Source: Chryseobacterium oryzae (GTDB taxonomy: Bacteria > Bacteroidota > Bacteroidia > Flavobacteriales > Weeksellaceae). Taken from it: a DNA stretch of 64,000 nucleotides. The notes beneath the pieces were generated by a model. The model had not been told where the DNA came from, did no database searches, and saw only the letters and a program-made list of their open reading frames with translations. The stretch is from assembly GCF_022811665.1 (NCBI RefSeq), contig NZ_CP094529.1, forward strand, positions 2,170,001 to 2,234,000. The letters are read 5' to 3'. Below are positions 54,987-61,970 of the stretch, piece after piece; the stretch's first letter is position 1; each line of letters starts with the position of its first letter. A program made the translations under genes and the position numbers.

Positions 54987-55339
54987 TTTGCCAGCAGGGC
55001 ATAAATATTTTCAAATATCCTATTCTGCACCTTTTTCAATTCCAAAATCTCTGTGAGCTTGTCTGAAAAATTATCCAGTTCTTTAGAACTGATAAACTTC
55101 TGAGTATTGACAATTTTTGCTACCTGATTAATATTGGTTTCAATTTTAGTAAAGATGTTATCTTGTTTTTCAATGAACTCTAAAACATTTCTTCTCTCAT
55201 CATCCATCAATCTGTTCTCTACAGAATTGACAATTAGGCTTGTTAAGGAAATTCCTTTATTTAGACAGATTTTTTGCCAATTATCTTTCTGGATAGCAGA
55301 AATCCTAATTTTGATAGAATTTTTCTTCTCATTTATCAT
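54983..55339 (-). CDS. mobA: Relaxosome accessory protein MobA (ribbon-helix-helix type)
   Basis: 118 residues. The N-terminal 'KKNSIKIRISAIQKDNWQ' (strand) followed by two helices fits a ribbon-helix-helix DNA-binding fold, as in MobA/MbeC/MobC accessory proteins. The C-terminal part is coiled coil ('FSDKLTEILELKKVQ'). It probably binds near the transfer origin and recruits MobB. It overlaps both neighbours by 4 bases. Confidence 0.8.
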   Translation of the reverse strand: MINEKKNSIKIRISAIQKDNWQKICLNKGISLTSLIVNSVENRLMDDERRNVLEFIEKQDNIFTKIETNINQVAKIVNTQKFISSKELDNFSDKLTEILELKKVQNRIFENIYALLAK

Positions 55340-56148
55340 TCAACTACATTCAGATAGTTTATCGGAAAAGTGGTCATGCCTTTTATCTTACCATTAAATT
55401 TTTCAATCTGATTCTTCCACAACAGCAAATGAAAATCGACGTTTGTCAATGAAACTATACCTTGTTCGACACCTAAGCCTCCTCCATTAGGACTTCCGCT
55501 TACCAATATATTGTTGAGCGAACCGACACTTCCACTGGTCATAAATCCTAAATCGCGTAATGGTTTTGAGAGATTGAGCATGATGTAGTTTGAATTGATG
55601 GGTGCTGAACAAGTGATGCTTACATCTAGGTAGCCAATTGTTCCAATTCTCCTTGCATCAATTTCTCCGGTTATTCCAAGACCAGATGTTCCCAATCTAT
55701 ATATTTTTGTTGATAAAGTATGCTGTCGGGGATTCGTTGGAAATGGAAGATACTTGTTCCAGGAGGTTTGTTCAGAAATAGTATTTATCGGAAGTGTCTC
55801 GTCCAATACGACAAGAGCATCATAGTAAGTAGGCTCAGTAAGTATCTGATTCCAAAACTGACCATTAAAATAATAGTAGCCTTCTTCAACAATATGAATA
55901 ACTTGACCCAAAAGATTAGATGCAGGTTGAGTTACATAGACAATAGCACCTTTTTGCAATACCGAATAATTTTTAGTTGCAAGCTGATCACCTGTAATTC
56001 TTGGTGGAATTATGCCGTCATAGTGATTGGGTAAATCTGGCTTGCCAATAATATCCAAAGTTGCTGAAGGTGTCTCCGTATTAATTCCGACCTGAGCTCT
56101 AAGGATAATTGTAAAAACAAATAGTAAAAGGCTAAATAATTTTTTCAT
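55336..56148 (-). CDS. Secreted protein coupled to mobA, unknown function
   Basis: 270 residues with a signal peptide (LFSLLLFVFTIILRAQ). The mature N-terminus 'VGINTETPSATLDI' is a motif common at the start of flavobacterial surface proteins. A middle section with 'GAIVYVTQPASNLLGQVI' and 'EEGYYYFNGQFWNQIL' follows, then a beta-rich C-terminus. Its stop overlaps the mobA start (ATGA), so a putative surface protein and the relaxosome proteins are translated together. That is unusual and suggests contact with recipients or mating-pair formation, but it is inference. Confidence 0.75.
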   Translation of the reverse strand: MKKLFSLLLFVFTIILRAQVGINTETPSATLDIIGKPDLPNHYDGIIPPRITGDQLATKNYSVLQKGAIVYVTQPASNLLGQVIHIVEEGYYYFNGQFWNQILTEPTYYDALVVLDETLPINTISEQTSWNKYLPFPTNPRQHTLSTKIYRLGTSGLGITGEIDARRIGTIGYLDVSITCSAPINSNYIMLNLSKPLRDLGFMTSGSVGSLNNILVSGSPNGGGLGVEQGIVSLTNVDFHLLLWKNQIEKFNGKIKGMTTFPINYLNVVE

Positions 56149-56483
56149 TTTTGATAAAATTTCTACTGCAAAGTTGAAGCATAAAAACCTCTAAAACAAT
56201 AGCTTTGACCGGAGATGGGCTAGTTAAGAATACTCTGGATGAGTCTGGAATCTTCAAAGATTGAAAAAGAATAATTTGGTCTAATTTGGAATATTAAACC
56301 TGATTTTATTCAAAATAGAAAAACAAGTTCCGCCGTTTTTCCTCCTTTTTGCAGAAAAGGCAAGATCGTCTTTGGACTCAGAAATTTGGCAAAATTTGTG
56401 GGTACAAAGACACATCTTGCTACGAAAAGCAGTTTAATTTTTCAGAGATTAAAAAAATTAAATTTAATACTGATAATTAATTG
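56149..56483. other. Gene-free leader between the tandem repeats and the mob genes
   Basis: 335 bases without a credible ORF. Its middle (about 56325-56430) is less AT-rich than its surroundings. The promoter of the mob operon must lie here or in the repeats, and this is one of two places where I would look for a nick site. No clean -7 box or strong hairpin was found. Confidence 0.5.
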
Positions 56484-56600
56484 GTTACATATTTATTGCA
56501 TTTTTAAGAAAAAGACAATCAATTACTTTAAATAAGAAGTTGTGTATTTTTTATGTAGGTGTTACTTTGGATTTGTAAATTTCTACAAAAGTATTATACA

Positions 56601-56625
56601 AACCTAGGTAAAATTTACGTAGGTT
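56601..56625. repeat. Near-palindrome in repeat copy 1
   Basis: Arms AACCTAGGTAAA and TTTACGTAGGTT around a central A, one mismatch. A possible dimeric-protein site. Confidence 0.7.
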
Positions 56626-56937
56626 GTTTGAAAGCATTGGTAAATTTTACTTAGGTATAAAAGAAAGCTATTTTTTTTTTGGCGTCTGGAATCACAACCA
56701 AGCATAAGATGTTTCGATCTAATTTGGGTCTTTTAATCCGCAAGATATACTTTTCATAATCTGCTCTTAAAATAAATTCAATTTTTCAGGTTAAAAATAT
56801 TTTAACAACTGCTCATTAAACGGTTATGTATTTATTGCTTATTAACAGAAAAAATAAACAATAAGTTTTAAAAGAAGCTTGAATTTTTTATGTAGGTGTT
56901 ACTTTGGATTTGTAAATTTTTACAAAAGTATTATAGA

Positions 56938-56962
56938 AACCTAGGTAAAATTTACGTAGGTT
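56938..56962. repeat. Near-palindrome in repeat copy 2
   Basis: Identical to the palindrome at 56601-56625, 337 bases away. In copy 3 only the right half (TTACGTAGGTTGTT, near 57292) survives. Confidence 0.7.
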
Positions 56963-57345
56963 GTTTGAAAGCATTAGTAAATTTTACTTAGGTATAAAAG
57001 AAAGCTATTTTTTTTGGCGTCTAGAATCACAACTAAGCATAAGATGTTTCGATCTAATTTGGGTCTCTTAATCCGCAAGATATACTTTTCATAATCTGCT
57101 CTTAAAATAAATTCAATTTTTCAGGTTAAAAATATTTTAACAACTGCTCATTAAACGGTTATGTATTTATTGCTTATTAACAGAAAAAATAAAGAATAAG
57201 TTTTAAAAGAAGCTTGTATTTTTATGTAGTTAAACTCTGATGTTATAAATTTTTATCAAAGTGCAATTGCAACACACGTACAACTTACGTAGGTTGTTTT
57301 CAAATATTAGTAAATTTTACGTAGGTATTAAAAAGCTGGGTTTAT

Positions 57346-57584
57346 CTTTTAATAAAGCGTCTGTATTTTATAACTGAGTTACTATTTAAAAGATAATACC
57401 AATCTAATGTGGGTAATCCAAAAAATACACTATTTCACAACCATTTTATAAAAGCAGGCTAAGGAATTGTGATGGTGTATTTTTAAAGTGGTTGTATCTT
57501 ATTTCAAGCAAAGTTGCGTTTCCGATTATAGGGTAGAAATGCTTTTCCTGCCTTTTTCGTTTTTATAACTATATGGGATTATTA
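57346..57584. other. Intergenic region right of the tandem repeats
   Basis: 239 AT-rich bases between the degenerate third repeat and the acetyltransferase stop. No ORF, RNA or clear hairpin. The right end of the element could be here, but I see no copy of the tRNA-Arg end. Confidence 0.4.
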
Positions 57585-58277
57585 TTAAATACCTGATGAT
57601 TTTTTACTCCAATAAAAATCTTCCAATTTCCAAGTATGATTTCTAATTTGATTAACCAAATCTTTAAGTTCTTCTGAATAATCTGTATTTCCAAGATTCA
57701 TTTCTACTTCGGTTTGTATTGCCCAAAGAGACCTTCCCAAATAATTGATTTGTTTTTTAAGCTCATTGATTCTTTCTAAAGAAAATGGGGTGTCTATTCC
57801 TACGTTATCATCAAATATAATATTTGGGGTAGGTGATAGTAAATATTCTCCATCTTCGGAGATTGTAAATCCCAAACTTATTGCAACTTTTTCGGAAGCT
57901 GTAAAATTTTCCTTCCCAATATCATTTTCCTTTATTGTTATCCGTTGTTCATCTCTACTCAAAAATAAATGAGGAATAATAATGTCCTTCATTGCCATTG
58001 TCAAATATCCCTTTCCTCTATAATCTGGAAGAACAAACCAATGTAAATCTCTTCGCATATCAAAAACAATTGCAACATATTTCTTATCATCGTTTTTAAT
58101 TAAATAAAAATTATCTGGTCCATCTGAATTAGTAACACTATCCGTACTTTTTGGTTTATCAGTCCAAATTTTTGCAAAATCTACATTGGGACTTAATGGT
58201 CTCAGGAAAAATAAGCTAGATGATTTGTCGTTTGCATTTAACTTTTCCAGTAGAGATTTTAGAGCTTTGTTTGTCAT
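57585..58277 (-). CDS. GNAT-family N-acetyltransferase
   Basis: 230 residues. Strand 'HWFVLPDYRG' and the acetyl-CoA loop RGKGYL (87-92) followed by a helix are GNAT motifs A/B. 'ENFTASEKVAISLGFT' corresponds to the last conserved GNAT segment, where a GF motif ends the domain. The C-terminal 60 residues form a separate helical tail. The substrate is unknown. It stands apart from the conjugation genes and from the toxin locus. Confidence 0.75.
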   Translation of the reverse strand: MTNKALKSLLEKLNANDKSSSLFFLRPLSPNVDFAKIWTDKPKSTDSVTNSDGPDNFYLIKNDDKKYVAIVFDMRRDLHWFVLPDYRGKGYLTMAMKDIIIPHLFLSRDEQRITIKENDIGKENFTASEKVAISLGFTISEDGEYLLSPTPNIIFDDNVGIDTPFSLERINELKKQINYLGRSLWAIQTEVEMNLGNTDYSEELKDLVNQIRNHTWKLEDFYWSKKSSGI

Positions 58278-58400
58278 ATTTTTTTATTATGTTGCCTTTA
58301 AAACTTACCACTCTATTTCATAAATTTTATCGTTATCACTTAATTCCAAATCATCAATTTTGCAATTATGTTTTTTAGCTTCTGAAGTAAGGAAATGTAA

Positions 58401-58844
58401 GAAATCGTTAAGCAAATAGACGAAAAGGAAAATTTGACTGAATTGGATTTAACAATTATCAATTCTATACAATTATTTGCAAGAGCAATTTATCAAAATA
58501 ATTTGAATAAAAGAGTAATAGAGTTGTTCACTCAATTAGAGTCAGTAATTTTATCGGATTCAAATGAACCAATTTTGAACTGTTTAACGAAATACATTTC
58601 AAAATTAGTAACGAAAAATATCGAAGAACGGAAATTTATTATCTTATTACTAAAAGAAATGTATGGAATCAGAAGCTCGTATGTTCATCATGCTAAACAG
58701 CGAGAAATAAACATCCAAAGTTTAGGTAAATTTCAATATTATATTCATAATTTGATAACTATATTAATCGAACTTTCTACATCGCATACAACAAAAGATA
58801 CGATCCTAAAAGAAATTGATGATGCAATTCTAGCAGCCTACTAA
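58401..58844 (+). pseudogene. HEPN-like protein remnant without a normal start
   Basis: The frame is open from 58401 to 58844 (about 147 codons) but contains no ATG; the first plausible start is TTG at 58434 (136 residues). An ATG at 58395 is followed directly by a TAA stop in the same frame. 'MYGIRSSYVHHAKQ' fits the Rx4-6H motif of HEPN RNases of the Apea/AbiC type, and the rest is helical as expected. It looks like the C-terminal part of a HEPN protein, perhaps once a defence gene, but a working TTG-started protein cannot be excluded. Confidence 0.5.
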
Positions 58845-58914
58845 TAACACTAGGATTAGCCGTGAGAATAAAATAGCAATAAGTAAATTTCAAAAAACGA
58901 TAAATAACTATTTT

Positions 58915-58940
58915 AAAGCCGTTATTAACTAACGGCTTTT
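58915..58940. terminator. Terminator between the HEPN remnant and the immunity gene
   Basis: AAAGCCGTTA pairs perfectly with TAACGGCTTT around TTAAC, T-rich on both strands. It lies just past the stop of the SUKH gene at 58944. Confidence 0.75.
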
Positions 58941-58943
58941 ATA

Positions 58944-59420
58944 TTAATATCCATATTTTGAAAAATGAATAGATTTGTCTATGGTTGAGCTTATGTATTC
59001 GCTAAACGTTTTATTTAACGGATAAATATAATATTCATCATCTCCACGATACGTTACTCCCCAAACATTTGGATTCTCTGTGTTCTCATCAAGATAAAAG
59101 AATGTAAATTGGTCAAAATTACCATATTCTGATATTACCCAAAATGGTCTTGTTATGTTTAGCTTATTTCCTTTTAAAGTTTCTTTTAAATAGCCTAATA
59201 CTTCGTCATGCGACAACATATCTAAAGTACTGTGCCCATCAAAAAGTTGCAAGCCACCTGTATATTCCCCAGCTAGCAACAAAAACTCTTTGTAAGCTAG
59301 TGGAAATTTGATATTTAATTTATTTTCCACTTTTGTAATCTCAGATGGAGATACACCTCTTATTTTCTGTGTTCCTATTTTTGGCGTATTTGCCAATTTT
59401 TGCATGTATATATAGCTCAT
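58944..59420 (-). CDS. SUKH (SMI1/KNR4) family immunity protein
   Basis: 158 residues. The N-terminal 'SPSEITKVENKLNIKFPLAYKEFLLLAG' (core ITKVENKLNIKFP, YKEFLLLAG) and 'WVISEYGNFDQFTFFYLD' are the SUKH pattern: a helix with I..E..L...LP..Y..FL...G, then a strand reading the ligand state. SUKH proteins neutralise nuclease and deaminase toxins of contact-dependent or secreted polymorphic systems. The gene starts 2 bases after the toxin stop, as a toxin-immunity pair should. The frame starts MSYIYMQK; Met6 is an alternative start. Confidence 0.85.
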   Translation of the reverse strand: MSYIYMQKLANTPKIGTQKIRGVSPSEITKVENKLNIKFPLAYKEFLLLAGEYTGGLQLFDGHSTLDMLSHDEVLGYLKETLKGNKLNITRPFWVISEYGNFDQFTFFYLDENTENPNVWGVTYRGDDEYYIYPLNKTFSEYISSTIDKSIHFSKYGY

Positions 59421-59422
59421 AA

Positions 59423-61876
59423 CTATTTATTTAAAAATTCTAATAATTGTTTATTTCCTTTTACATATTCTTTTGCATCAGATTTTACTGCTTCCACGCT
59501 CAATTTTTTAATATTATACATTTCTTGTCGTATAATAATTTGCTTTTTGCAAGATGGGCAAGGTTCGTATAGAGATTTAAAATTATTCTCCAAAACTTGT
59601 ACATTTTCTTTGCCATGTTTTGCCATTAATGTTGCCAAATCGTGATCGTTTTGCGCAAAAATTTTGTGTTCCGAGTCTTTAAATCGTAACATTTTACCAT
59701 CTTTCTCTAAAGTCTCGTAGTGCAAATCTAATTCGTCCATAGAGATTCCTAGTTGCTTGGCAATGTAATCTTTGTTAGGATTTCCACAAAACCCTGGTGC
59801 ATTTTCAGTTGCAAAAGCTTTATACTCTAATTCAATTACTTCACCGTTTACTCTCACTTTTTGTTTCATTGTAGCGACGTTTGATGCTTTTCTGTCTCCT
59901 AAAAACTTTTTTCTCCACTCCAGCATCATTTCCATATCTTGTTTAGAAAGCTCACGCATGGGTTTAAGCTTATTCCACTTTTTAATTACTTTGGTTACAT
60001 CTACATATTTTAGAAGTAAATCTTTAAAGCCAGTATAAAATGCTTTCATCAATCTTTTCTGTAAAGCGATCTCTGCCGGTCCTAAAAAAGGAAGCTGCAT
60101 ATTCAAAGAGCTTCTCGTTTCTTTGGAGTAAAGTTTAATGGCATCAAAGATTTCATCAATCATTTTTCTTATCTCATCTTTACCTTGCTTCATGAAATCA
60201 ATAAAAGCATCTAAAATTCGGATAAACTCATCTATTGCTTTGCTTACAAATTTAGCACTCTTTTGCCAGGCCTTTTTTACTCCTCTAGCAAAACTAGTAA
60301 AAAAACCAAATAGTTCCTGTCCTAATCTCCTTATTATTTCTTCTACTGAAAGCACTCCTCCTGTAAGCAAAATTCCTATAACTACCTCAATAAGTAAAGA
60401 TATAACGAATCCTAGAAATCCACCTATGAAGTAAGCTAAGTGAACGAAATCTATATTTATTGAAGCTGTAATTGCTTTTTGTAAAAAATGCAGTGTAAGT
60501 TGCCAAAGATCTAATTTTTCAAAGCTTTGCAACCCTTCTTCTACACGTTCTATTAATCTAGGTAAATGCGTGTATAGATTTTTCATCAACTCTTTGCTGG
60601 AAGTACTAACGTTAATGATCATCTTTACCATGTCTAAAAGACTCGTAACAGCGTCTACCAGAGAATTCCACACTCCACAAACAAAAGCATTCCATGCTCT
60701 TATCCCTGTTTTTAAAACGTCAGAAATATCTATGTTTTCTAAATCATTAATAATTTCTTTGCATCTTAAATAAATTTGTTTAAAAGCATCATATACAATT
60801 TTATTTAATGAAAAATTTTGGTGATTCTTTTGAGAGACGGAAGAAATATTTAAAAGATTACTAAAATAAGTATCATATACTTCAAAACTATTAGTAAGAT
60901 CCTGAACAATGGTTCTTATCTTTTTATTCAGCTCATTGTCATCTAACTTATCCAGTTCTTGCTCTAAAACAATGGGATAAAACTTAGGGTCAAAAGGTTT
61001 TTGTGCCTTTGGATTCCAACGATGGTCTTCTATCTTTCCTTTGTTTAGAAATTCTATAGCTTTGTCTAATAATAAACATATACCATAGTTTGAAACTTCG
61101 GCAAATGCCCCGAATGAAATAAAGTCAATCATCGTGTAGATGGCAGAAATTGTTTTTAATGTAGGATATTCAGCTTTTCCATTTTTCAAAAGCTTTTTTA
61201 CAAATTTTTCATCTATGTTATATCCAGTTTCCATTACAAAAGAGTCTAGAATCTCACGAATAAGATCACTATTTTCCGTAACGTGACTTGCATAAGTTGA
61301 CAGAAGATTTTCTCTTAATTTATTTCCTACCGTTACTGCACCATAGATAAAATCTGCTTTGTCGGAAACATTATCTTCTACAAAAATCAGTAATTCATGT
61401 TCTCCTGCCAAGGTATTTTTATATGCTTCTTCTAGTTTTTTTGCGCTGGTCGAAATAAAAATCTTCACATGATACGCAAATTTTTTGTTCTTACTTTTTG
61501 GATAATAGTAAAAATCTTTTTCTACAATTTTTATTTCATCAGGATCTGTTCCGACATCATTAATTACCATAATTCCATTATAGTCAATAGATTTTGAGTC
61601 GATGAAATAAGTGTCTTTTGCTAATATGCTACTTCCTGAAATGGCTCCCATGGCTAGTACTGGACTCACATTATTCATTCCCCTAAAGCTTTCTCCGAGC
61701 TGCATGATACTTGTATTATTTTCAGTTTGCAGAAGATCCTGAAACCCATTGTAGCCCATTTGCTGCATCATAGATGTGTTGTCTAATGGAATGAGATTTT
61801 GAAAGTCAGAGATAAGCTCCTGTTTTGTGATATCGTCAAAATCTTCTATTTCGTTTAAATATTCTTCGTAAGTCAT
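59423..61876 (-). CDS. Polymorphic toxin with deaminase-like C-terminal domain
   Basis: 817 residues, no signal peptide. The N-terminus ('MTYEEYLNEIEDFDDITKQ', about 1-80) is a short helical leader, followed by a mixed domain (about 90-240) and long helices. A hydrophobic hairpin at 478-507 (core FIGGFLGFVISLLIEVVIG) may insert in membranes. The C-terminal 150 residues carry 'DSEHK' with Glu736 and 'PCPSC' with Cys773 and Cys776, the zinc and proton-shuttle layout of cytidine-deaminase-fold toxins, except that the usual His/Cys ligand two residues before the Glu is Asp734. The next gene is a SUKH immunity protein. The toxic target (nucleic acid base or nucleotide) is inferred. Confidence 0.75.
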   Translation of the reverse strand: MTYEEYLNEIEDFDDITKQELISDFQNLIPLDNTSMMQQMGYNGFQDLLQTENNTSIMQLGESFRGMNNVSPVLAMGAISGSSILAKDTYFIDSKSIDYNGIMVINDVGTDPDEIKIVEKDFYYYPKSKNKKFAYHVKIFISTSAKKLEEAYKNTLAGEHELLIFVEDNVSDKADFIYGAVTVGNKLRENLLSTYASHVTENSDLIREILDSFVMETGYNIDEKFVKKLLKNGKAEYPTLKTISAIYTMIDFISFGAFAEVSNYGICLLLDKAIEFLNKGKIEDHRWNPKAQKPFDPKFYPIVLEQELDKLDDNELNKKIRTIVQDLTNSFEVYDTYFSNLLNISSVSQKNHQNFSLNKIVYDAFKQIYLRCKEIINDLENIDISDVLKTGIRAWNAFVCGVWNSLVDAVTSLLDMVKMIINVSTSSKELMKNLYTHLPRLIERVEEGLQSFEKLDLWQLTLHFLQKAITASINIDFVHLAYFIGGFLGFVISLLIEVVIGILLTGGVLSVEEIIRRLGQELFGFFTSFARGVKKAWQKSAKFVSKAIDEFIRILDAFIDFMKQGKDEIRKMIDEIFDAIKLYSKETRSSLNMQLPFLGPAEIALQKRLMKAFYTGFKDLLLKYVDVTKVIKKWNKLKPMRELSKQDMEMMLEWRKKFLGDRKASNVATMKQKVRVNGEVIELEYKAFATENAPGFCGNPNKDYIAKQLGISMDELDLHYETLEKDGKMLRFKDSEHKIFAQNDHDLATLMAKHGKENVQVLENNFKSLYEPCPSCKKQIIIRQEMYNIKKLSVEAVKSDAKEYVKGNKQLLEFLNK

Positions 61877-61906
61877 AATTTTTATGATTTTTTAGCTTTT
61901 GGCTTA

Positions 61907-61932
61907 TGGCGGTTAGTTTTTTCCAACCGCCA
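61907..61932. repeat. Stem-loop between the large protein and the toxin
   Basis: TGGCGGTT pairs with AACCGCCA (8 bp, 10-base loop) in the 94-base gap. No T-run follows on the minus strand, so it is more likely a processing or partial-attenuation hairpin than a full terminator. Confidence 0.5.
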
Positions 61933-61970
61933 CTTGCCTAAAGCAGGTTAATAATTAGTTGACTATACTT

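Larger units (their letters stand above)
28034..57345. mobile_element. Integrative and conjugative element in tRNA-Arg (right end not determined)
   Basis: All genes from the recombinase (28034-29614) to the secreted protein at 56148 lie on the minus strand and together make a Bacteroidota conjugation system: relaxase, coupling ATPase, VirB4-, VirB6-, VirB8-, VirB9- and VirB10-like proteins, a methylase/helicase and a serine recombinase. The left end is fixed by the tRNA-Arg junction. The right end is a guess placed after the tandem repeats. I found no second copy of the tRNA 3' end in the window, which is not surprising because serine recombinases duplicate only a few bases. Region 57585-64000 may or may not belong. 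Confidence 0.8.
56484..57345. repeat. Tandem direct repeat, unit about 336 bp, 2 full copies plus a degenerate third
   Basis: Units start at 56484, 56822 and 57157 with 'GGTTA...TATTTATTGC'. Copies 1 and 2 are near-identical from about 56547 to 56820 and 56890 to 57156; copy 3 keeps only its first 70 bases and some motifs, ending near 57345. Each full unit carries a 25-bp near-palindrome (arms AACCTAGGTAAA and TTTACGTAGGTT), two more TTTAnnTAGGT-like motifs and a perfect GTTAAAA/TTTTAAC hairpin. The block lies directly upstream of the mob operon. It is a candidate transfer origin or binding array for a relaxosome or maintenance protein. Confidence 0.85.

Noticed and set aside
56484..57345. 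CRISPR array
   Set aside because: The repeat unit is about 336 bp with no short repeat-spacer pattern and no cas genes nearby.
61907..61932. Rho-independent terminator before the toxin gene
   Set aside because: The hairpin is good, but on the minus strand it is not followed by a T-run.
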